Shown here: positions 32,901 to 44,026 of the stretch, piece after piece
How the letters are laid out: every line of letters begins with the position of its first letter
How positions within the stretch are numbered: position 1 is the stretch's first letter
Source: Plasmodiophora brassicae
Taxonomy: Eukaryota; Endomyxa; Phytomyxea; Plasmodiophorida; Plasmodiophoridae
Direction of reading: 5' to 3'
NCBI GenBank assembly: GCA_039704465.1
Contig: JASFAU010000004.1
Location: 434,001-498,000 of the forward strand
DNA length: 64,000 bases
Made by a program: the position numbers and the translations under genes
The notes under the pieces: model-generated
Told to the model about the DNA's origin: nothing
Database searches by the model: none
Seen by the model: only the letters and a program-made list of their open reading frames with translations

Positions 32901-35900
32901 AGCTGTTGTTTTTCCAGCGCCGACCTTGTTGTCCAGCATGTACACGCCCATGTTGACGGTGGATCGTTTCGGTCGCCGATTGTATCTGCGTACGTCGAAC
33001 ATTGGCTGACCGATGAGGGCTGTGACGACCTCGGAATCGTCCTGGTCGATATGCTTCATTTGGCTCTGGTGTCTCTTGACGAGGACGAATCTGATGCCAA
33101 ACGCCAAATCGTCATGAGAAACGTCTGGTTCTGGCTGGACTGCATCAACAAGTGTTGCATGCTGGCGCATGCGCGGGGGCAACTTCAGATCGACCGTTTA
33201 CAGACCGCGCTGAGCGAGATGCTGGAGAAGATGGCCATCCGGGTTTTGGCACATAAGTCTGCTCTGGGAGTTTCTGCATTGAAAGCGGCTAACTCCTGCA
33301 TTGCCTTGTTTCTGGTTGACCTTCTCAACGTACTGGACAGCAACATCGTACGTTGCGCGAAACCGTCTTTAAAATTTCTAATCGTGAGCCCAATCCAGGT
33401 CTTTTCTCTTACTGTTCACTATTTTGAAGCCATCGATGTCAAGGATTCCGTCATCCTTGACTTCAAGGTTCGCATAACCTTGTGCTGTATAAACCACTCA
33501 GGTGGAAAACCTGACTGCTCGTTTCAGATGCGATTCGCTGAGATCATTTTCGATTCTCTCAAGTTCCTAAACGCAACTGGTATTTATCATCAGAGGATGG
33601 CATTTGTGTCCCAGCTGACGACAATAATTTGTGCCCATTTATTCAGGCCTGTCGTCTACCGACGGACTGAGCATTCAGTGTGACGAAAACGTCATCCGCA
33701 ACTTGACCTTGGCTTTTCCTCTGCAAGCCATGTTCATAAGGTGATAGGTTCGCGTATTTTACCCCCGTTACGGCAAGGTCCTAACCGGCGTCGTGTATGC
33801 CTGTAGGTTCATTGACCAGCATCTCAACTTCGGAGAAATCACTGTTCGCGCATCACTTTTGAAATCGCTGAGAAGGGTCTGCATCAAACTTGACCGTGAC
33901 TCGTCGCTCCAAGGACACCAGCGTGGCCTTCTGGCTGCATCATTTCTGCCGCTCGTGCAGTGCTTCGCCGATCAGTCTCCTGTAATTTCATCGCTCCCTG
34001 TCAAGCAACAGCGCGATGTCCTTGCTGTGACATGTTGGATTCTTGGTCTAACCGACATTTCTTATCTCGAGCAGTGGTTGGTGCTATATCGCTTTGGTTA
34101 CCCCAGTTGATTCTAAGATAGTCGTAGGGTTGCACACGAGGACAGCGACATCTTGGCATCCGTTTTCCGTCTCCTCTCATTAGGTCTTCAGGTGTTCGAC
34201 TACGTTGGGATCGAGTCCCGCACGAAACAGGTTTGCTAGCACCCGTTCTGCTGATTGCCTGCCTAACATGTCCGCTGTGCTTAGACGGAATTCGACTCCA
34301 TCCTGTCTCCAGAGACGGCGGCCAATTTGTTTGGCATTGACTCTGCAGAAGCGGGAACCGATATGAAGGCCAGTATTGAAGCACTGATGAACAATCTTCG
34401 GCGGGGAGGTGCTGCCCAGGTTTGTTCGAATGCTGGTCCTGCTGCTATCTCGCTGATGTGGGCTGTTCAGCTGACTGGGAGCTCTTCATCTGGAGGTAGC
34501 GTCAAGCTTAGTCTGCGGCAAAAGCGTGCACAAGCTCAGATGACGGGCTCGATACGTCATACCAACAAGATGACTGCGAACAGGGACTCGAATTATGTCG
34601 AGACTGTCCGAGGAGTTGACGTAACGATGGCGGCCGATTAGACGATGCCCCAGCATTGACGTTTCTGTTCAGGGCGCCGATTTCCTGAAACGTATATGTG
34701 GTCTCGAAGCAGCACTGAACGCGGAAATTGGCACGGTCTGCACACGGTTCGTTGCAGTCTCCGTAGCGAATCGATGGCCAGGTCGGGCACTGTCTCCAAG
34801 TGTCACCCAAACAAGATACTGACTGCGCGTACCATAGATGAAGCGGGTCAGTATTCAACGGTGACCACCGATGGGTCAACTGGATTCTGCATCCACCTTA
34901 TTCAACTGGTGAGCTCTACGATCGGTTGCGAGCAACCTGTGTCGATATGGCTCCCGATATACCCCATCATTCGACACCTGCTGTATGCATATGGGCCCGT
35001 CCTGCTCAGATCGGACCACTTCCAAATGAAGGGTCCGATTACTGAGCTGTGCAGACGGATCCTGGGGCACTGCACGTCCACCAATATCCAGATCAGGTTG
35101 GTTAACCCCTCTGGGCCGGCTGTCATCTAGCTAATGCGACTTTGCCACAGGAGTTACGCGGCGTCCATCTTGTACTGGCTGGCCTGTGCTGACTTGGCGG
35201 CAAACAATTCGCTTGACGGCTTCCAGAATGCCCTCACCTCTTCACTGTCGAACATGGTCTCTATTATGTCTGCTGTCTCGGCGTGCAGGTTGGTTGAACA
35301 GCCTGTTGCCACAAAACGTCACTGACAGGAGTGTAAGGCTGGACCAGTCGTTCAGGTCAGTTCCTGCGTCTGCTGTTCCCGGCCTGCAGCGCGTCATGGA
35401 GCGAGCACTCAAGATCCTGAAAGACACTAGGGAAATCGCCCGTCAGGAGAAATTCTGCAGTGCTGGCCAGTGTGATTTGAGTCTCTACGAGGACCTACTC
35501 GTGTCGATGGCTCACGCCTACACTCATATCCCGCCGTTACGAATCCAGTGGCTGCAGCGTCTGGCAGATCACCTGAACACGTCGGGGAAATATGCCGAAG
35601 CCGCCCAGGCCACGCTGCAGGTCGCCGATCTTGTGATGCAGCAGTATCGGGAATCGTTGAAAGCAGAACAGCAGGAATCGCCCAAGGTATGTATCTCTGC
35701 GTCGGCTGTTTCGGTATTCGCTCTGAACGCGGACCTGCAGATCGTCGAGTCGCCTCTCCTTGAGGTCAGGAATCCGGTGCTGATGTCGCTGGACCTACCT
35801 GACTGTGACCGCCCGTCAAGCAAGACCCGGTCCATTGATCTGCGAACCGTTCGAAGCGATATCGGTAACTGTCTCCTCTGCTGGCGTAACGCGAAAGCCT

Positions 35901-37212
35901 GCTGTGGATGACTGACGCGCGGGTTGCGATACAGATGGGGTTAACCTGTACGACCGCATCTGTCGACTGTTGAAGACTGCCGCGAACGCTCTCGACCGGG
36001 CACAGCTGTACGAACGCTGTAATCAGGTGTATAACGTCCTCGTTCCGCTCTACGAGAGGCACGCCGACTACCCCCAAATCGGCAAAGCGCATCTGCATTT
36101 ACACACTGTGTTCGACCAGCTCGTGAAAGCGGTAATACTGCTGCCAACGAGACGCAGCATCGGTGTGTCTGACCTTTCTCAATGTGTAGGATGCGTCGGA
36201 AAGCCGGCTGCTGGGATCGTACTACCGAGTTGGGTTCTACGGTGCCGTCTTCGGCGATGCACTGGACGGTCGGCAATTCATCTACAAGATGCCCAAGATC
36301 ACGCGACTGCCCGAGGTGGTCGATTACATCAAGGGGACGTACGGGCGTCAGCTGCGTCAGACGGTTCGCATCTGGCCGGACAGCGGCCTCGTCGACCGGT
36401 CGAAGATTGCTCCCCACGAGGCTGTCGTGCAAGTCACGTACGTCACTCCGTTCTTCGATGGGTCGACGGACGGCCTGGATCGATCCTCGTTCATCGGGCG
36501 CCACACGAACCTGACCCATTTCATGTTCTCCACGCCATTCACGGCGGGTGTCGGTTCACTGCATGCGACTGACGTCACCAAGCAGCAGAAGCGGAATACG
36601 ATCCTTCGCGTTGCCGAACCGTTCCCTTCGCTGACAACCAGGCAACTCGTAGCTGGGGTCGAACAGCGAATCCTGTCGCCCGTCGAGTCCTCCACTGAAA
36701 ACGTCGCGTCTCGTATCGTCAAACTGCGGGAGGCGATCCAAGACAAGTCCAGCGCCGACAAGAAGGTGCTGACCAGCCTGCTGCAAGGGTCCGTTATGCT
36801 GCAGGTTCATGGCGGAACCAAGGAGATCGCGCTGGCGTTCTTCGGGGAAGGGAGCGACTTTGCCCAGGCGCCGCACACAGAGCAGGAGCTGGCGGAACTC
36901 GACGTCCTTCGCCAGACCATCGTCGACTTTATCGACGTGTGCGAACAGGGCATCGACTTCTACCACAACCTGATCGTGGACGAGGAAGCCGCTCTGGCAA
37001 AGCAGTCCAGTAGCCCTGCGAGCGCGGCGTCGTCGTCGGCGTCGACGAGCGCCGCCGCCGACATCAACAACGATCGCATCCTGCACACCGAGTTCGACAA
37101 GCATCTTCGTAAGCTGCGGGCAGAAATCATGCCCGTCCTGAAGGTGAACAAGAAGCCCAACGGCAGCAAGCAGCGCGGTGTACGGTTTCACGGCGCCCCT
37201 GACCCGGAATGA
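29968..37212 (+). CDS. DOCK-family guanine nucleotide exchange factor (DOCK6/7/8- or zizimin-like)
   Basis: A gene of more than 25 exons. Frame-consistent exons from 5': 29968-30229, 30283-30477, 30532-30671, 30743-31003, 31053-31229, 31278-31451, 31508-31591, 31645-31771, 31825-31934, 31997-32092, 32178-32299, 32362-32437, 32488-32601, 32658-33347, 33399-33467, 33528-33579, 33647-33740, 33807-34080, 34141-34230; the last is 36190-37212. The stretch 34285-36130 is clearly coding but its splices are only partly fixed. Landmarks: FFCTLAVYDLRPKGGKLSEN, the DHR-1 (C2) region with KSSQVAYHNRTPS and HLFFTFYHISCQ, the armadillo-like middle, and DHR-2 with AEAAQATLQVADLV, RVGFYGAVFGD, HFMFSTPFTAG and LLQGSVMLQVHGG (alpha-10 nucleotide-sensor region). 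DOCK proteins activate Rac/Cdc42 in cell migration and phagocytosis. Ends in a 60-residue Ala/Ser-rich and basic tail. Confidence 0.93.
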
Positions 37213-37364
37213 ACGCCCGGCCCGTATCGCGTCGACTGCTTCATATACTATTCCACATTTGAACTGGACCCATGTCATACGATACGCATTGCACCACGAC
37301 TGACATGTCGGTGGTGTCCCCAGGAGGATCGACAGGATAGGATTATGTGTTAGCAGAGCGCGCA

Positions 37365-38969
37365 TCAGCTGAATTCCTTGACCAGCTCGCGGCCGATCAG
37401 CATGCGACGGATTTCGCTCGTCCCCGCCCCAATCTCGTACAGCTTCGCATCTCGTAGTAATCGGCCAGTCGCGAACTCGTTCATGTAGCCGTTCCCGCCC
37501 AGAGCCTGGATGGCGTCAAGGGCGACGCGCGTTGCGCTTTCCGCCGTGAACAGAATGACGGACGCGCAATCGACACGCGAGATGTCGTCCCGGTCAGCAG
37601 CGCGCGCGGCACTGTACGACATCGCCCTGCAAGCGCATAGCGACGAGTACATGTCCGCCAACTTGCCTTGCATTAGCTGTGCACCACCGTCAGGCCAGCG
37701 TGTTGGTGCCCCCGCGCAGTGAATCTGACCAGCAACGAACCTGAAACGTTCCGATCTTCCTGCCGAACTGTTCGCGCTCGCACACGTATGGTATAACCAC
37801 GTCCATGGCGGCTTGCATCAACCTGTCGAGTCGCAAATCAATTCAACCGAAACAAAACCGAATGGCGATAGAGTGCCGAGCGAACCCCAACGGCCCCCCA
37901 GAGAGCACCAGGCGTTCGTAGTCCAGGCCACTCATGAGCACTTCGACGCCTCGGTTGAGTTCCCCCAGAACGTTCTCGGATGGGACGAAGCAGTTCTCGA
38001 ACACGAGTTCGCACGTGTTCGAGCCGCGCATACCCAGCTTGTCGAGTTTCGGCGACGTCGAGAACCCGTCCATACCCTGGGCGGCATGCGCTGGTGAGCG
38101 GTGGCCCAACGAGCGCAAGGGTGCCGACGTCAAGAACCTTCTCGATCAGGAAAGCGGTGATGCCCCTGGAGCCCGCCTTCGGATCCGTCTTGACATAGAC
38201 GATCACGACGTCGGCGTCCGGGCCATTCGTGATCCACATCTTGCTGCCGTTGATGACGTAGCCACCGTCTGTCGCCTTGGCATTCGTCGTCATCGAGACG
38301 ACGTCCGATCCGGACCCTGCAGAGCAGCCGCACGCTTAGGGCGACGTCGACCGATCCGCACCGATTCCCACACCACGAACCAGCTTCTGACATAGCGAGG
38401 GCCCCGACGTGCTCGCCAGCAATCAGCTTTGGCACTGCGGGTGCCGGTCAGGTCGCGTGTCGGCGCCAGCAAAGGCGCGCACGCGTTACAGTATTTCGAT
38501 TTCTGCTCGGCGGATCCCCATCGGACGAGCTGGTTGACGTTCAGGTTCGAGTGCGCCGCGTACGACAGTCCAACGGATCCGGACGCGCGGCTGATTTCCT
38601 CCATCACGAGAACGTGTTCCAGGTACCCCAGACCGAGGCCGCCGTATTCCTGCCACCGGGCAACGTCAGACACGCGCGCCGAACCTTGCCCATAATTGGG
38701 CCATGAGTACTGGCCTCGGGCGCGGTCACTCCCAGAAGGCCGAACTCGCCCATCTTCTTCCACATATCGCCCGGGAACTGGTTATCGCGGTCCACCTGTG
38801 CGGCGCGCGGCCCCAGCTCAGCGGCGCAGAACTGCTCGACGCCGCCCCGCAGCTGCTCCTGGGCGTCGGTGAACCCGGCGATCGCCCGCCCCAGGTACGT
38901 GCTCGCTGATCGCCGACGCCAGGCCGCGGCCAGGGCGCGCCCGGCTCGCACCGACCCTGTCCGCACCAT
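37365..38969 (-). CDS. IVD: Isovaleryl-CoA dehydrogenase, mitochondrial
   Basis: Seven exons (38969-38715, 38649-38490, 38434-38381, 38316-38138, 38076-37886, 37822-37741, 37676-37365) total 410 residues. The Arg/Ala-rich start ([18 protein letters not shown]) is a presequence. Then come [33 protein letters not shown], the FAD-binding [10 protein letters not shown] and [15 protein letters not shown]. The catalytic Glu is in [14 protein letters not shown], the position specific to IVD rather than straight-chain acyl-CoA dehydrogenases; the protein ends with [20 protein letters not shown] and [16 protein letters not shown]. It oxidises isovaleryl-CoA in leucine catabolism, passing electrons to ETF. 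The first intron (38650-38714) has a GC donor when the alignment is kept ungapped. Very secure. Confidence 0.96.
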
Positions 38970-39279
38970 CTTCGCGCCCGACCGACGCCGCCGCTCCCAA
39001 AATGACGCGCTCCTCCTGCCCCTGGGCCTGGGGGCGTCGTCCCGCACACTGACTCAAGCAGCCCCCCATTGCTATTATTATTACCGTCACGACTCAGGAG
39101 GTCTATAAGTGTCGTTTTTCGCGCTGCCCCCACCGTCCACCGGCGCCCACCGCCCTTCGGCAGGAACGCCAAAACGCGACCGATGAAGAGAAGGGCGCCG
39201 CTGCGGTTCTGCAGACTGGTCGTGACTGGTCCAGTGTATTGCGTCACCCGGGATGGTGTAGGTCAAACGCGCTGCCTGC
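38970..39279. other. Intergenic, presumed IVD promoter
   Basis: About 310 bp. A short (ATT)n-like run (tattattattac) occurs at 39074-39084. No gene seen. Confidence 0.5.
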
Positions 39280-39795
39280 CTAGTCGGTATGGCCCGGGCG
39301 TGGTGAGGCGTCGAAGGAGAAACGTTTCGGGGACGGCGGGGGCGGGTCGCCGAGGAAGTACGAGCGGGCGATGTTGACGGCGAACGAGAAGGCCAGGAGG
39401 GGGAGGGCGATGGCGAACAGCCAGAGGAGGATGATCTGGACGGCGACGAACCCGAACAGGAACGCGAATGGCGCCAGCATGACCAGGAGGGACAGGCTGG
39501 ACAGGAAGGCGGCGGTTCGGTGCGTCGACAGGAGGCGCGCGAATCGGTCGTGCGACGCGGGCGCCGGCCGGCGGCTCGGCGACGACGTCGGCGTTGTACG
39601 GGGCTGCCGAAGGAGCGCCTCGGTCACCAGCTGCGATCGCTGACGGGCGCGCTGGACCACCTCATGGTCGACGTCGTCAAGGGAACGCTCGCGGACCCCG
39701 ACACGTTCCGGCGTCGGGCTCGTCGCCTGCGACGACGCGGGCCGACCGCCCCCGACCGCATCGCCGTCGAGATCGTCGGGCCCAGGAGGCGGCAT
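39280..39795 (-). CDS. Small hairpin membrane protein of unknown function (promethin-like topology)
   Basis: An intron-less 171-residue frame from ATG 39795 (an in-frame ATG at 39879 would add 28). An N-terminal 100-residue polar, disordered region rich in Pro/Arg/Ser leads to one long hydrophobic block (FLSSLSLLVMLAPFAFLFG and VAVQIILLWLFAIALPLLAF) that would form a hairpin, then a short tail with a DPPPPSPKRF motif. This topology is seen in lipid-droplet hairpin proteins of the LDAF1/promethin type and in reticulons, but I cannot assign a family. Lies 190 bp downstream of the H+-PPase end. Confidence 0.6.
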   Translation of the reverse strand: MPPPGPDDLDGDAVGGGRPASSQATSPTPERVGVRERSLDDVDHEVVQRARQRSQLVTEALLRQPRTTPTSSPSRRPAPASHDRFARLLSTHRTAAFLSSLSLLVMLAPFAFLFGFVAVQIILLWLFAIALPLLAFSFAVNIARSYFLGDPPPPSPKRFSFDASPRPGHTD

Positions 39796-39983
39796 TGTGG
39801 ACGCAACTGGCAGCGAACGGGGGAGGCCCCGCCCACCCTGGGCAACCAAGTGAACCAACCACCACGAGCACACAATCATCGACGTGCACACACGAAAACG
39901 CGAATCGTGTAGTATGAAGCAGAAGAACGCGTACAGTAGATAACCGTTCTGCGGGTGGAGGGGTGCAGGGTGCCCCAAGCCCA

Positions 39984-42412
39984 TCAGCCGAGCGACAGCA
40001 GGCCCTTGTCGGGGAACGCGTGGACGAACACGAGCGACAGGATCGCCATGAGCTTCATGACGATGTTCAGCGCCGGGCCCGACGTGTCCTTCAGCGGGTC
40101 GCCGATCGTGTCGCCAATGACGGCGGCCTTGTGCGCGTCGGATCCCTTGGGGTGGCCCTCCAGGTTGCCCTTCTCGATGTACTTCTTGGCATTGTCCCAC
40201 GCGCCACCAGTGTTCGACGCCGATATCGCCAACTGCACCGACGACACGAGCGATCCGGCCAGGACGCCGGCCAGCGCACGAGGACCGAACAGGAACCCGA
40301 CGACAAGCGGGGTGAGCATGACGAGAGCGGCCGGAGCAACCATCTCCGACAACGAGGCATCAGTCGACACGCGGATGCATTTCCTGTAGTCGGGGCGCGA
40401 TTCGCCAGTCAGGATGCCGGCGTCCTCACGGAACTGGCGGCGAACTTCTTCCACCATTGACAGCGCCGCCTTGCCCACAGACTTCATCGTCATCGCCGAG
40501 AACCAGTACGGGATCATAGCGCCCAGCAGAAGCCCGGCGAACTCCATCGGGTCCAGCAGGTTGACGACGGGCTTCACGGCACCGTCAGATTTGAACACGG
40601 GCGCCTGGGAGACGAACGCGCCGAACAAGGCCAGGGAGACGAGCGCGGCAGAACCGATCGCGAAACCCTTACCAATGGCGGCGGTCGTGTTGCCGGCCGC
40701 ATCGAGGATATCGGTCGTGTCGCGAACGGAGTGGTCCATGTGCGCCATTTCAGCAATGCCACCAGCATTGTCCGCAATAGGACCGTAGGCATCAATGGCC
40801 AGCCCGCAGGACATCGTCGACAGGATACCAAGAGCACCAACGGCAATGCCGTACATGCCACACAGGCTGTGGTTGACGTAGATCGTGCAGCACAAGCACA
40901 GCGCCGGAATGATGACGCTCTTGTAACCAAGGGCCAGACCGTAGATGACGTTCGTCGCCGCACCTGCAAGTGCCTCGTAAGAGCAGGATATGGTCGACAT
41001 TGCAAGCATGCGTACCAGACTTGCAGGACTCTGCGACTTCGCGAACCGGTCGGTAGGAGTTGGACGTGTAGTACTCGGTGACGAGACCGATGAACAGGCC
41101 GGACCACAAGCCGGTGCAGATGGCGACGGCGACGGAGTACCAGTGGACGACCTTGGAGGAGTCAGTCTCGAACATCATCGTGCTCGGCAGCAGCGACACG
41201 GCCAGCAGGAACACAACGAACGTCTGGAGGATCGTCGTGCCCCACAGCTGAATCTTCAGCGCGGTCTCAACGTCTCGGTCGTACTGAATGCGGCGGAAGA
41301 AGGCAATGTGGGCAATGACGAGCGAAACAACCATGCCGGTCGCCACGACCAGAACCGGGAACAGCATGATGGCCCACGAGAGAGGCGTGTCCGTCGTCAA
41401 CGTCGTCGTCAGGACCATGGCGGCGCAAGTAGCCTCAGCGAAACTGCCGAACAGATCGGCACCCATACCGGCAATGTCACCGACATTGTCGCCGACGTTG
41501 TCAGCGATGACAGCTGGGTTGCGCGGATCGTCCTCAGGGATGCCAGCCTCGACCTTGCCGACCAGGTCAGCGCCGACATCAGCCGCCTTCGTGTAGATAC
41601 CGCCACCAACACGCCCGAACATGGCAATTGAGCTGCCGCCGAGACCGTACCTGAAGGAGTGCATTGGATCAGCAACCGACACGCACCGGCTGAACGACAT
41701 GCGGTTACCCAGCAGCGACTTCGAACATCTTTTTCGCCTGCTCCGGGTCGTCCTGAAACGCGTAGTGCGCGTTCAGCAGCAAGAGGAGGCCGCCAAGAAC
41801 CATGACACCAAGAGCGACGAGGGACTGTCCCATGACCGACCCGGCTTTGAACGCCGTTACGAATCCAGAGTGCAGACTCTCAGCGCACTTGATGGCCGTG
41901 CGCCCATTGGCGTAGACAGCGATGGCCATGCCAACGAACCCGGACAGGATCGACGTCACGGCGCCAATCACAAAGCTGATCATGGCCAGGAAACCATCAA
42001 TCCATTGGTTGTTCGGCGACGTCCCAACAAGAAGGACAATCAGAGCGGAGAACAGGCTGCAGCCACACCATTAGCCGTCAGCATCAATGTCACACGACGA
42101 ACGCAGAGCTCATACACGATGAAGACGGCCATGTAGGTGTACTCGCGGAACAGGAACGAGTACGCGCCTTCGCTGATTGCATCAACGATGGTGACAATCT
42201 CCTTTTAAAAACGGCAGAACGACAAATGGGTACAGACGGCAAGCATGGCGGTGCGGGCGACCAACCTCCGACGTCTTCGAGTTGAGGTTGTGGTCCTTGG
42301 CCGGGTCGATCTCGATGCGGCGCACGTGCATGTAGAACGTGAGGGCGGCGCCGAACCCGAGGATAGGGCATGCGATCAGCAGGGCCGCGGCGCCGATATC
42401 CGCAGCCGACAT
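39984..42412 (-). CDS. Vacuolar-type H+-translocating inorganic pyrophosphatase, K+-dependent (type I)
   Basis: Five exons, 42412-42266, 42201-42116, 42056-41709, 41650-41016, 40963-39984, sum to 731 residues. The pyrophosphate-binding motif [11 protein letters not shown], the [19 protein letters not shown] loop, [22 protein letters not shown] and the C-terminal [15 protein letters not shown] / [13 protein letters not shown] are all exact family signatures of the 16-helix membrane PPase. The residue after GNTTA is Ala ([10 protein letters not shown]), the hallmark of type I, K+-stimulated enzymes. It acidifies vacuoles or acidocalcisomes at the expense of PPi and probably works alongside V-ATPase. 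The exon 2 to 3 junction is set by the only donor phase that avoids an in-frame stop. Very secure. Confidence 0.97.
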
Positions 42413-42818
42413 GGCGAGGTACGTCCACGAGACCGCGTCGCCGCCACCACCACCGACCGGATTCACAAAATGACGGGCGCCGTCGCGCACGGTACGCTGA
42501 GCGATCCACCGGCACAGCGCAGAATCCGTCCGCGGACTGCGCAGCGGAGTTTGTCCGCGGCCCTGAGAGTCAGAGGCCAGCGCCAAAACGCGCGCCGCGA
42601 CGGCGCGGGCCAAGGGGGGCCTGGCAAATGGGTTCACCCCCTCCCCAAACGGCATCCCACCACGGCCCACGCTCCTGCCGCCCCCGTGAGGCGCTGGCCG
42701 GGAAGCCTGTGCTTTCGGACGACGAAATTCCGTTGCGCATCCCAAAGAGTTCCCGACGTGAACGGTTTATTTCCACCTGGCCAGGTGTCGTGCTGTAACG
42801 CCATTCTTCCATTTACCG

Positions 42819-43890
42819 TTAGCCTTCGAAACCCGCAACACTGAAAAGGCCAAGGCTGCGATGGCGTCGATCAGGTCCGAGTCTGTAAACGATACGATAC
42901 GGTCGCACGCACCTGAAGAAGACGATGCTGAGGCCGATGAAGACACCGGCGCTCGCCACACTGTCTTTCGGGTCCAGCATCCGCGCCTGCGGCAGTAGGC
43001 CACGAACCGAAAGGGTGACGAGCATCCCGGCGATGGCGCCGTAGGTTAATCCCAGAGCGAGTGCATCAGGAGCCGCGGACTGGAATGCCAGATACCCAAT
43101 GACTGCACCGAGAGGCGTAGCCAGGCCCGCCACAAGCCCATGCACAAGGCAGCGCCAAGGTTGAGTCGGGAACGCCACGAACGCAGGGCCACCGACGGAT
43201 AATCCTTCCGGAAACCTGAACCACTCCAAGTCATGTTCCTGGACAACGGCGCCCCTCGACGACGGCTTACACGTGAACGAGCAGGATGATGCCGATAACG
43301 GCGCCGTGTTCCAGGTTGCTGGTTGCTGTGATGTAGAAGGCAAGGCCTTCCGGAATATGATGCAAGGTCATGGCCAGCAGGGACATCCACGACACGCGGG
43401 ACGCTTTGCGCCGAGCGGCCTCGCGATCGCACCCACATCCGCTGTCCGGCTCACAGGCGCAAACCACTTCGGCACGATGGCACGGGCAGACGAAATCCGG
43501 CACCAGCGCCTTCAACGCCGTCTCCATGATCAGGAACGCGGCAACGCCCATGAAGAAGCTGGCGAATGCGGTCAGGATCGCGTACGACTTCCCGACCGAC
43601 TCGACCGACGACCAGGCCGTAACCGCGTTCGGCAGGACATCGGCCAGGCTGCCGAATATCAGCGCGCCTGCCGCCGTCGCATAGACGAACGCGAAGAACC
43701 GGTCGGAAAGAACCGGCGATTTCGGGTCGTGCAGGGCGGCGGGCCCTGATGGCGACAGCTTGCGCTTGACCAGATCGGTCAGCAACGGCGCCGCGGCCCC
43801 CGCGACAGTCGCCGCCGTCGCTGCGAACGACAACCCGATCGCCGTTGCTGGCGACGCAGGCGACCCGGCCGTGGCTAGTTCATCCGACAT
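42819..43890 (-). CDS. ZIP-family metal (Zn/Fe) transporter
   Basis: Two exons, 43890-43271 and 43215-42819, encode 338 residues with about eight hydrophobic helices. Helix 4 has the binuclear metal-site motif HHIPEGLAFY and helix 5 region VFPEGLSVGGPAF carries the second, His-to-Val substituted, version of HNIPEG. A Cys/His-rich cytosolic loop (CPCHRAEVVCACEPDSGCGCD) lies before helix 4, the usual variable metal-binding loop position. ZIPs import zinc or iron into the cytosol from outside or from organelles. The intron donor is GTAAGC. The last 23 codons are read through a possible 30-bp in-frame mini-intron; I assume it is retained. Secure as ZIP. Confidence 0.92.
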
Positions 43891-44026
43891 ACTCGCCAGC
43901 GAGTAGGCTAGTGCCCTGTATTCCTCACAGCTGCTGGGCACATGGCGGGTACGTCCGTCACAGCGGCGGTCTTGGAGAAGGCTGCCACCAACAACGAGGT
44001 CGCCACTTTAATGCTCTGTGCCCGTT

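Noticed and set aside
36960..37365. Separate minus-strand gene opposite the DOCK 3' end
   Set aside because: It lies inside the conserved DHR-2 exon and shows only Arg/Val-rich shadow sequence.
42845..42905. 30-bp intron near the end of the ZIP gene
   Set aside because: It would be shorter than nearly all introns here and is a multiple of three; retaining it leaves an open frame, so splicing is not needed.
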